This document shows positions 1 through 5,314 of a stretch of DNA of 5,314 nt, one piece after another (position 1 is the stretch's first letter; each line of letters begins with the position of its first letter). This DNA comes from Verrucomicrobiota bacterium (lineage in GTDB: Bacteria > Verrucomicrobiota > Verrucomicrobiia > Verrucomicrobiales > DEV007), in the NCBI GenBank assembly GCA_020630835.1, contig JAHDIL010000115.1:836-6149 (forward strand), written 5' to 3'. The notes under the pieces are model-generated. The model was not told the origin of the DNA, did not search any database, and saw nothing but the letters and a program-made list of their open reading frames with translations. A program made the translations under genes and the position numbers.

Positions 1-1519
1 CGAAGATTTTAATTTCGTCTATTTCTCCAGTAAACCCGAAGCCATCATTCCCTCCAAAGCTCACGAAGGGAGGGGACGGCAATTCATCGCTCAAACCGCT
101 CGCAACACTTGACTTCTCGAGACGTTCCGGTCGTCCATTGACGAAAACCTGAACAGCTCCCACGGTTTCGCTACTGTCTTGTTTGACAACTCGCAGGACA
201 ACATGGTGCCACTGACCATCCGCTATATCCGTCCCTCCACCCACCAAAGCTCGACTTGTTTGCAAGGCAATGGAACCCGCAACGGATCCTTCTCCTGGTC
301 TGGTAACTCCGACCGTGACACCCTTCTCGCCACCCACCATCGAGGGAGAGATTTGGGCAATACGCCCCTCACCGACAGCAGACGGGTCTAACCGAATCCA
401 AAATGACAAGGTAAAACCTTCATCGACATTCTTTTGGGCAGCAGGGATAGCAAAAACACGATCAGCCTGAAAGGAGAGCCCGCTCCCACGAACGCCACGC
501 GAAAATCTTGGAGAGCGGTCAATGCCGTGTTCGCCAACGATAGGCACATCTTCAACTCCGAGTCCCGCCGACCGATTACTAACAATACCCGACATCCTAT
601 CACAATCAAAAGTGAGATCAACAAACGGCTCACTGCGCACTGGACCATCGAGAGAGAATGAATATTCACTCCCGCCGTAGGAAATGTCAACAAGATCGGA
701 GGCACGGAGTTCTGAGGCTTGCACGCTCATCCCCCCAGTCAACACGAGCGCTGAACTCGTCCCACTCGCCGGGCTCGCTTCAACAACGCCTTCGATCACA
801 TGCAATGCGCTGCTGCCATCCTCAGACACTTCCACAGCAAAGACCGTCCCTATATCAACCACATTCAGTGCTGGCGTGTTTACCGTAAAGCCCGATGCCA
901 TCGGGGGAACTCTCGCAATCAAGACCCCCTCGTCCAAAAAGACCCGCCCTTCAGACTCAAGCCGCATCGTTGCCGGCCCTTCTATCTCAACGTAGGCGCC
1001 CAAGTTTGTCTCGATCCCAACCTTTCCAGAAACAACATTGAGGACCCCTCCAGACATCCACTCACGGCCACCTGACCAAACAGCGTCCTCTGAGACAGAT
1101 TGGACACGAGCTAACATTGGCCGATCAAGCCGTGTCGTCCCTGCGCCTTTGCCGCCAGATGAATATTCGTTGGCCAAATATAGAAGCCCACAGGCAAACA
1201 GACAGGCGAAAGCAGTCGCCTTAAGTAAATCCGGCCACCGAACGGCATTCAAGCGCTCTCGTTGGTTTAATATAGCGGTGAGAACGGAACTTTTTACCAC
1301 GTCCGACCCAGACGCTCGAATAGATGCCATCACTGATTCCTGGAATCTGTCCTTGCTCAAATCAGCATCCGTCAGGACGGATATTGCTTGATTGAATGCC
1401 GCCTGCTCACGAAGAGCCGTTCGCAGATCTGGATCCTCTCGCAGGGCCGCTTCTAGATCAGCACTATCCTGATCTGTCAGTTCTCCTGATAGGTAGGCCT
1501 CGATGGCATCTTGATTCAT
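1..1519 (-). CDS. FecR-family anti-sigma protein with C-terminal LamG domain (C-terminus cut by window edge)
   Basis: A single open frame of 506 codons runs from the ATG at 1519 to the left edge with no stop. Reading my own translation: an acidic N-terminal segment (about 1-50, beginning MNQDAIEAYLSGELTDQD) resembles the cytoplasmic sigma-binding part of FecR-like anti-sigma proteins. One hydrophobic helix at about 98-116 should span the inner membrane. A FecR domain follows at about 138-270, with the hallmark FTVNTPALNVVDIGTVFAV at 211-229. A LamG/concanavalin A-like jellyroll starts near 320-350, with EGFTLSFWIR (367-376), DGQWHHVVLRV (434-444), VFVNGR (458-463) and the closing strand GEIDEIKIF (498-506). 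It follows the ECF sigma gene by 22 bases and has a good GGAG ribosome site, so the two are almost certainly co-transcribed. No zinc-binding His-Cys cluster is visible; the only nearby cysteines (106, 110) lie in the membrane helix. The inferred role is to hold the sigma factor at the membrane and release it in response to an extracytoplasmic, possibly glycan, signal. The ligand is unknown. Confidence 0.88.
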   Translation of the reverse strand, partial: MNQDAIEAYLSGELTDQDSADLEAALREDPDLRTALREQAAFNQAISVLTDADLSKDRFQESVMASIRASGSDVVKSSVLTAILNQRERLNAVRWPDLLKATAFACLFACGLLYLANEYSSGGKGAGTTRLDRPMLARVQSVSEDAVWSGGREWMSGGVLNVVSGKVGIETNLGAYVEIEGPATMRLESEGRVFLDEGVLIARVPPMASGFTVNTPALNVVDIGTVFAVEVSEDGSSALHVIEGVVEASPASGTSSALVLTGGMSVQASELRASDLVDISYGGSEYSFSLDGPVRSEPFVDLTFDCDRMSGIVSNRSAGLGVEDVPIVGEHGIDRSPRFSRGVRGSGLSFQADRVFAIPAAQKNVDEGFTLSFWIRLDPSAVGEGRIAQISPSMVGGEKGVTVGVTRPGEGSVAGSIALQTSRALVGGGTDIADGQWHHVVLRVVKQDSSETVGAVQVFVNGRPERLEKSSVASGLSDELPSPPFVSFGGNDGFGFTGEIDEIKIF

Positions 1520-1524
1520 AAATT

Positions 1525-1528
1525 CTCC
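1525..1528 (-). promoter_or_regulatory. Ribosome binding site of the FecR/LamG gene
   Basis: On the minus strand GGAG lies 5 bases before the ATG at 1519. It is the only convincing Shine-Dalgarno sequence in front of any gene in this window, and it fixes the start of the anti-sigma gene. It sits within the 22-base gap after the sigma-factor stop codon, which supports independent re-initiation on a shared transcript. Confidence 0.7.
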
Positions 1529-1541
1529 ACAGTTCTCTAAT

Positions 1542-2102
1542 TCACGACAACCGCTGCGAAACGGCGACTTTCGATTCGACACACTTTTTCAGGGCCGAAC
1601 GGATGCGGCAAAGTGTAGTGCGCACCCACGCCCGGCTCTGGCCGATCCCCTCGGACATTGCGACACTGCTTTCACCTTCTTCATATTTTAGGCGAAGTAA
1701 ATTTTTCTGATTATCAGACAGTCGCTGCATGCACTCCTCTAAAAACAGGATCAACTCATCATTATCAGCGTCAAAGCCAACTTCATTAGTTACCACCACA
1801 TGCTCGAAGAAGTTTTTCTCATTCACGGCCTTACGCTGGTATCTCTGGACCTCTCTCCTAATCAAGTTATATGCGATCGCTCGTAACCACTTCCCGAAGT
1901 CGGTATAGGGGTCAAACTCCCCTATGTTCGCGTGCGCAAAAATAAATGCCTCATGAGCAATCTCATCGATCAGATGGGATATGGGCAGCTTAAGGGCGAT
2001 GAAGGCGCGCAATCGGTGCGAATGAATATCTAACAAGTCCTCATAGGCATGCAAATCGCCCGCTTGAACTCGCTTTATCAATGCTGTTTCTGCCTTATCC
2101 AC
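1542..2102 (-). CDS. ECF-type RNA polymerase sigma-70 factor (Rhodopirellula/Verrucomicrobium-like)
   Basis: This 186-residue protein has the two-domain build of extracytoplasmic-function sigma factors. Region 2 (about 8-90) includes the DEIAHEAFIFAH segment (46-57), which corresponds to the usual D-D-x-x-Q-E-x-F core-binding helix, and FGKWLRAIAYNLIRREVQR (69-87), the -10 recognition helix. An acidic linker (about 107-123) follows. Region 4 (about 122-172) has MQRLSDNQKNLLRLKYEEG and the helix-turn-helix SSVAMSEGIGQSRAWVRTTLCRIRSAL, quoted here in two parts around residues 125-143 and 145-171. The start is GTG at 2102: upstream in frame there is no ATG before the stop at 2142-2144, and no clear Shine-Dalgarno is present. 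The adjacent FecR/LamG gene is the obvious cognate anti-sigma factor. The protein should direct RNA polymerase to promoters I cannot identify here, probably including its own. Family identification is firm; the target regulon is unknown. Confidence 0.9.
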   Translation of the reverse strand: MDKAETALIKRVQAGDLHAYEDLLDIHSHRLRAFIALKLPISHLIDEIAHEAFIFAHANIGEFDPYTDFGKWLRAIAYNLIRREVQRYQRKAVNEKNFFEHVVVTNEVGFDADNDELILFLEECMQRLSDNQKNLLRLKYEEGESSVAMSEGIGQSRAWVRTTLCRIRSALKKCVESKVAVSQRLS

Positions 2103-2109
2103 ATAGAGG

Positions 2110-2138
2110 GTATAACATCGACGTCCAACTATGTTACA
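2110..2138 (-). promoter_or_regulatory. Possible sigma-operon promoter overlapped by a 6-base dyad
   Basis: In the 51-base gap between the regulator stop (2154) and the sigma start (2102), the minus strand reads TGTAAC (2138-2133), 17 bases, then TTATAC (2115-2110). TGTAAC resembles the AAC-containing -35 elements of ECF promoters, and TTATAC is a weak -10. The implied transcript start falls 0-2 bases before the GTG, giving an essentially leaderless message. The same stretch holds a perfect inverted repeat on the plus strand, TAACAT (2113-2118) and ATGTTA (2131-2136) with a 12-base centre. There is no T-tract, so it does not look like a terminator. Both readings are weak and come from inspection only. 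Confidence 0.22.
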
Positions 2139-2153
2139 GATTTATTTACGCGA

Positions 2154-3089
2154 TCAGCTTGGCTTGTGACCAATGGCAAGAAGCGTTTGGAAATGCGGGG
2201 CATCAACCTCTCGATCAACGCGCGCTATTTCGACGCTCCGAAAGCCCGCGTTTTCAAGGAACTCCGTCAGTTCATATTCTGAGAAACCGAGCCAGACGTC
2301 AGCATAGAGCTCACGAGCCTCATCAAACTGATGTTTTGCCAAGTCAAGAATAGCGACCCTTCCTCCAGGCTTCACGATCTCGAATGCCTTTTCCACGGCA
2401 ACCGCCGGATCATCAGCGTGATGCAGAGCTTGGGAGAAAAACGCTAGATCCACCGATTCTGAGTCGATTGGGGGAGCCTCGATATCCCCAAGCCGGTATT
2501 CCAAATTCTGAAAACCGTTTTCCTTAGCCACCGATGCCCCATACGCGACCATCTTCTCTGAATTATCCACCGCGATCACATGTTTCGCAGACTGCGCGAG
2601 CAGCTGAGAGAACGTCCCCTCTCCCGCTCCCAAATCAGCAATTAAGAGAGGTGGCATCAATTTCAATAAGGCTTCTGCCAACGATTTCCAAGAGCGCCCA
2701 GGACAATATGACCGCCCAAATTTCCCGGCGAGTTCGTCGAAATAAGCACGGACTCGATCTTTTCGCCTTAGGACGACATGCTCCAGAGCAACTTCGTCGG
2801 CAGCCGTCTCCGACAGACTTTCTGAAACCGTTTCGATCATATCCCAGAGCTGCTTTTCTTCCTCCGCTCCGCTCGTAACAGCACCATAGATAACATTTTT
2901 GCCAGCTCGCTCGTCAGAGACGAAGCCCTCTTTTTTCAGCTGGGAGAGGTGCGTCGAGATCCGCGACTGCCCCATCTGCAGAATCTCCTGCATCTCGACA
3001 ACGGAAAGCTCTTGCTGACGCAGCAAGTGCAAGATGCGAATTCGGGTCGGTTCAGAAACGAGCCGGAGCTTTTTTAGAATTGACGACAT
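2154..3089 (-). CDS. ArsR-type transcriptional regulator fused to SAM-dependent methyltransferase
   Basis: Numbering is from the ATG at 3089 (311 residues). Residues 1-70 form an ArsR/SmtB winged helix: LVSEPTRIRILHLL (10-23), recognition helix QSRISTHLSQLKKEGFV (41-57) and wing DERAGKNVIY (59-68). The usual metal-binding ELCVCDL is replaced by ELSVVEM (27-33), so metal sensing is unlikely. After a helical linker (about 75-140) comes a class I methyltransferase: motif I DLGAGEGTFS (152-161), acidic residue after strand 2 in AVDNS (D175), GDIEAPP (201-207), VDLAFFSQALHH (213-224) and VKPGGRVAILDL (239-250). The frame extends upstream to a TTG at 3113, adding eight residues; I prefer the ATG because it meets the start of the conserved HTH, although neither start has a Shine-Dalgarno. 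It is divergent from metK-ahcY. It probably represses SAM-cycle genes in response to SAM or SAH, in the manner of the ArsR-family SahR regulators of Proteobacteria. That role is inferred; enzymatic methyl transfer is the alternative. Confidence 0.88.
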   Translation of the reverse strand: MSSILKKLRLVSEPTRIRILHLLRQQELSVVEMQEILQMGQSRISTHLSQLKKEGFVSDERAGKNVIYGAVTSGAEEEKQLWDMIETVSESLSETAADEVALEHVVLRRKDRVRAYFDELAGKFGRSYCPGRSWKSLAEALLKLMPPLLIADLGAGEGTFSQLLAQSAKHVIAVDNSEKMVAYGASVAKENGFQNLEYRLGDIEAPPIDSESVDLAFFSQALHHADDPAVAVEKAFEIVKPGGRVAILDLAKHQFDEARELYADVWLGFSEYELTEFLENAGFRSVEIARVDREVDAPHFQTLLAIGHKPS

Positions 3090-3107
3090 ACAGACTGGTG
3101 CTAAAGA
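3080..3107 (+). promoter_or_regulatory. Candidate metK-ahcY promoter
   Basis: TTGACG (3080-3085) matches the housekeeping -35 consensus in five of six bases. Sixteen bases downstream lies TAAAGA (3102-3107), a poor -10 that continues as TAAAGATAT. The implied start would be near 3114-3116, leaving a leader of about 22-24 bases before the metK ATG. The -35 lies inside the first codons of the divergent regulator. The -35 is persuasive, the -10 is not. Confidence 0.32.
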
Positions 3108-3130
3108 TATCAACGCATCAAGATTTGCAA
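3104..3130 (-). promoter_or_regulatory. Candidate promoter of the divergent regulator gene
   Basis: On the minus strand TTGCAA (3130-3125), a 15-base spacer, then TATCTT (3109-3104) resemble a weak housekeeping promoter, although the spacer is short. Transcription would begin near 3097, only about eight bases before the ATG at 3089, which fits the missing Shine-Dalgarno. It overlaps the candidate metK promoter and the repeated TTGAT motif, so one bound repressor could silence both directions. This is inference from weak matches. Confidence 0.25.
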
Positions 3131-3132
3131 AT
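3106..3132. promoter_or_regulatory. Operator-like repeats between the regulator and metK
   Basis: The 48-base divergent gap contains three short symmetric or repeated elements. GATATC (3106-3111) is a palindrome. ATCAA occurs twice in direct orientation eight bases apart (3109-3113 and 3117-3121), which reads TTGATGCGTTGATATC on the minus strand. ATTTGCAAAT (3123-3132) is a perfect 10-base palindrome ending five bases before the metK ATG. Together they cover the likely transcript starts of both genes, where an autoregulated ArsR-type repressor would be expected to bind. Which element, if any, is the operator cannot be decided from one sequence. Confidence 0.35.
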
Positions 3133-3137
3133 ATATT

Positions 3138-4319
3138 ATGTCCAAGTCATTCATCTTCTCCTCAGAGTCCGTTACTGAGGGCCACCCAGATAAAGTCTGC
3201 GATACCATTTCCGATGCCATCGTGGACGCTTGTTTCGCACAAGACCCATCTGCCAGGGTTGCCTGTGAAACCTTCGTCAAAGACAACATGGTTGTGCTGG
3301 GAGGAGAAATCACCACTAGCTCCGAGTTCTCCTACCAAGAGGTCGTTCGAAACGCTATCGAAGGGATTGGTTACATCCACGACGACTGCAAGTTCAATGC
3401 TCGCAATTTTTTCTTCGTCAATGCTCTCGGACAACAATCCCCAGACATCGCCCAGGGCGTCGATGCAGCAGCAGCCGACAACAAAGAAACATCTGAGCAA
3501 GGCGCTGGTGACCAGGGCATAATGTTTGGGTATGCCGTGAAGGAAACTCCAGAACTCATGCCCGCCCCCATCGCTTACTCACACAAGCTCGGGCGCGCTC
3601 TGACCGATCTGCGTAAATCCGGAACTCATGAGTGGCTGCGCCCAGACTCCAAGACTCAGGTCTCCATGGAGTATGTGGATGGAAAGCCTACTCGCATCTC
3701 TGCCGTAGTCGTATCTACCCAACACGCCGAGAGCATCAGCACTGGCGAAATTCGCGAGATTCTCAAAGCAGATCTTGTCGAAAAAGAACTGCCGGCGGAG
3801 CTACTTACTTCAGAGACGCAATACCACATCAACCCCACCGGCATCTTCGTGATTGGCGGCCCAGAAGGTGACTGTGGACTAACCGGCAGAAAAATCATCG
3901 TAGACACCTACGGTGGTATGGGGCGCCATGGCGGCGGGGCCTTCTCAGGGAAAGATCCAAGCAAAGTCGATCGCTCGGCAGCCTACATGGCACGCTATGT
4001 CGCGAAGAATGTAGTGGCTGCCGGACTCGCTGAGCGTTGCGAATTACAACTGGCCTATGCGATCGGCTATCCTGACCCAGTCAGCGTCCACATTGACACC
4101 TTCGGAACAAACCAAGTCGCTGAAGCCGCGATTATCAAAGCCGTGCAAGACGTCTTTTCGTTTAAACCGGCAGATTTCATTGCTCAACTCGACCTGCTCC
4201 GGCCCATCTACAGTAAGACCACCAACTATGGCCACTTCGGGCGTGAAGACGACACTGATTCCCTTACTTGGGAGCGCACAGACAGAATAGACGATCTCCG
4301 CAGTGCTGCCGGCGCGTAA
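3138..4319 (+). CDS. metK: S-adenosylmethionine synthetase (methionine adenosyltransferase)
   Basis: Complete at 393 residues, close to the usual 380-400. This cytoplasmic enzyme makes SAM from methionine and ATP, releasing phosphate and diphosphate. All signature motifs are present: SVTEGHPDK (11-19, with H16 and D18 for phosphate and metal binding), GGEITTS (55-61), [12 protein letters not shown] (122-133), SKTQVS (171-176, K172), [20 protein letters not shown] (240-259, with D245, R251, K252), and [19 protein letters not shown] (265-283, with K272, K276, D278). These match the Escherichia coli active-site residues after allowing for small offsets, so the enzyme should be active. The ATG at 3138 is chosen because the conserved N-terminus begins there; no Shine-Dalgarno precedes it. 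It starts 48 bases from the divergent ArsR-methyltransferase gene and is followed after 33 bases by ahcY with no terminator between, so the pair is probably an operon. No SAM riboswitch fits in the short leader. Confidence 0.98.
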   Translation: MSKSFIFSSESVTEGHPDKVCDTISDAIVDACFAQDPSARVACETFVKDNMVVLGGEITTSSEFSYQEVVRNAIEGIGYIHDDCKFNARNFFFVNALGQQSPDIAQGVDAAAADNKETSEQGAGDQGIMFGYAVKETPELMPAPIAYSHKLGRALTDLRKSGTHEWLRPDSKTQVSMEYVDGKPTRISAVVVSTQHAESISTGEIREILKADLVEKELPAELLTSETQYHINPTGIFVIGGPEGDCGLTGRKIIVDTYGGMGRHGGGAFSGKDPSKVDRSAAYMARYVAKNVVAAGLAERCELQLAYAIGYPDPVSVHIDTFGTNQVAEAAIIKAVQDVFSFKPADFIAQLDLLRPIYSKTTNYGHFGREDDTDSLTWERTDRIDDLRSAAGA

Positions 4320-4352
4320 CGGAGCTTTCAGCACCCCAATCTTCATTACATT

Positions 4353-5314
4353 ATGATTACAGAAGCCACAGAACCAAAAGGCGCCACCTACCTTGGCCTG
4401 CCTTACAAAATCGCTGATATCAGCCTTGCTGATTTCGGAAGGAAGGAAATCGAAGTCGCCGAGCACGAGATGCCTGGTCTCATGGCGACTCGGGAGAAGT
4501 ATGCCGGAGAAAAACCTCTGGACGGCGTCCGCGTTATGGGTTCGCTCCACATGACCGTGCAAACAGCGGTGCTGATTGAGACGCTCGTCGCTCTTGGCGC
4601 TGACGTTCGCTGGTGCAGTTGTAATATTTTCTCCACGCAAGACCATGCGGCTGCCGCAATTGCCGCCGCCGGCATCCCTGTTTTCGCCTGGAAGGGCGAA
4701 ACCCTAGAGGAATACTGGGACTGCACAGAAGCAGCTCTTACTTGGCCCGATGGATCCGGCCCAGAACTTATCGTTGACGACGGCGGCGACGCCACACTCC
4801 TCATCCATAAAGGTGCTGAGCTGGAAGAAGGCGACTCGAGCTTCGTCGATAGCGCATCCGAGAGCGAAGAAGAAGCCGTCATCAAAGCTCTCCTCAAGCG
4901 CATCTTTTCCGAAACCCCCAATAAGTTCACAAATTACCTCAAGGATTGGCGGGGAGTTTCTGAAGAAACGACGACAGGTGTGCACCGCCTCTATCAAATG
5001 GCTGAAGCTGAAAAACTGCGTGTTCCAGCCATCAACGTCAATGACTCTGTGACCAAATCGAAATTCGATAACCTATACGGCTGTCGCGAGAGTCTCGTCG
5101 ACGGCATCAAACGCGCGACTGATGTCATGATCGCTGGCAAGGTTGCTGTTGTCTGCGGCTACGGAGACGTTGGGAAGGGCTGCGCCCAGACCTTACAAGG
5201 CTTCGGAGCTCAAGTCGTAGTCACCGAAGTCGACCCCATTTGCGCCCTACAGGCTGCCATGGAAGGCTTCCGAGTGCTCACTGTCGAGGACACTCTCGGC
5301 TGGGCTGACATCTA
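4353..5314 (+). CDS. ahcY: Adenosylhomocysteinase (SAH hydrolase), C-terminus cut by window edge
   Basis: About 320 residues are visible of a family that is usually 430-495 long. The NAD-dependent enzyme reversibly splits S-adenosylhomocysteine into adenosine and homocysteine, relieving SAH inhibition of methyltransferases and feeding methionine regeneration. Visible motifs: MPGLM (40-44), [16 protein letters not shown] (63-78, with H66), [15 protein letters not shown] (about 91-105), [10 protein letters not shown] (141-150, with D142), [16 protein letters not shown] (201-216, with E205), [15 protein letters not shown] (229-243, with K235, D239, N240), and the NAD-binding glycine loop [11 protein letters not shown] (266-276). 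Residues of about 155-198 are the insertion typical of the long bacterial form and absent from mammalian enzymes. The ATG at 4353 is the first plausible start after the metK stop. The 33-base leader has GGAG too far upstream (4320s) to serve as a Shine-Dalgarno. The missing part includes the rest of the NAD domain and the C-terminal tail. Confidence 0.97.
   Translation, partial: MITEATEPKGATYLGLPYKIADISLADFGRKEIEVAEHEMPGLMATREKYAGEKPLDGVRVMGSLHMTVQTAVLIETLVALGADVRWCSCNIFSTQDHAAAAIAAAGIPVFAWKGETLEEYWDCTEAALTWPDGSGPELIVDDGGDATLLIHKGAELEEGDSSFVDSASESEEEAVIKALLKRIFSETPNKFTNYLKDWRGVSEETTTGVHRLYQMAEAEKLRVPAINVNDSVTKSKFDNLYGCRESLVDGIKRATDVMIAGKVAVVCGYGDVGKGCAQTLQGFGAQVVVTEVDPICALQAAMEGFRVLTVEDTLGWADI

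Noticed and set aside
179..1391. Several plus-strand open frames of 66-117 codons in the left 1.5 kb
   Set aside because: The opposite strand is a continuous 506-codon FecR/LamG frame with recognisable motifs throughout, so these are shadows.
3090..3113. TTG start at 3113 giving the regulator eight extra residues
   Set aside because: No ribosome site, a rare start codon, and the extra residues would use the candidate operator as coding sequence. ATG at 3089 begins right before the conserved helix-turn-helix. It cannot be excluded fully.
3090..3137. SAM or SAH riboswitch upstream of metK
   Set aside because: The whole gap is 48 bases, AT-rich and without paired stems of the needed size; the likely leader is only about 23 bases. 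I see none of the conserved cores of the known SAM/SAH classes, although a covariance-model search would be decisive.
4320..4352. Terminator or SAH riboswitch between metK and ahcY
   Set aside because: The 33 bases contain no stable hairpin and no T-tract; they look like a plain operon spacer.
4044..4646. Long minus-strand open frame (200 codons) across the metK/ahcY junction
   Set aside because: It is wholly antisense to two highly conserved enzymes, its translation has no recognisable domain, and it is explained by codon bias in the real genes.
4403..4930. Minus-strand open frame (175 codons) inside ahcY
   Set aside because: Low-complexity Ser/Ala-rich translation antisense to a clear ahcY reading frame; a shadow frame.

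Overview
This window looks like a chromosomal segment of a bacterium in the Planctomycetota/Verrucomicrobiota/Chlamydiota group. The best guess is Verrucomicrobiota, possibly a marine Opitutales/Puniceicoccales-type organism. The main reason is the minus-strand pair of a short ECF sigma factor followed by a FecR-type anti-sigma protein with a C-terminal LamG (concanavalin A-like) domain, an arrangement typical of these phyla. The near absence of Shine-Dalgarno sequences is compatible with this. The taxonomic call is inference, since no marker RNA is present.

Layout: two divergent blocks meet in a 48-base gap at 3090-3137. To the left, on the minus strand, are an ArsR-type helix-turn-helix protein fused to a SAM-dependent methyltransferase (2154-3089), an ECF sigma factor (1542-2102), and a FecR/LamG membrane anti-sigma protein (1519 down to the left edge, C-terminus cut off). 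To the right, on the plus strand, are metK (S-adenosylmethionine synthetase, 3138-4319, complete) and, after 33 bases, ahcY (adenosylhomocysteinase, from 4353, cut off by the right edge after about 320 residues). I found no RNA genes, insertion sequences, CRISPR arrays or convincing intrinsic terminators. The window is densely coding, with no gene-free stretch longer than 51 bases.

How the genes fit together: metK makes SAM and ahcY removes SAH, the product and inhibitor of SAM-dependent methyl transfer, so they form the two ends of the SAM cycle. The divergent ArsR-methyltransferase fusion is well placed to control them. It lacks the usual ArsR metal-binding cysteines but keeps a SAM/SAH-type binding fold, which suggests a repressor that reads SAM or SAH through its own methyltransferase domain. 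The shared intergenic gap carries a repeated TTGAT motif and a perfect 10-base palindrome that could be its operator. The sigma/anti-sigma pair seems to be a separate cell-surface signalling unit, with the LamG domain outside the inner membrane as the probable ligand-binding part. It starts only 51 bases after the regulator, so read-through from the regulator is possible.
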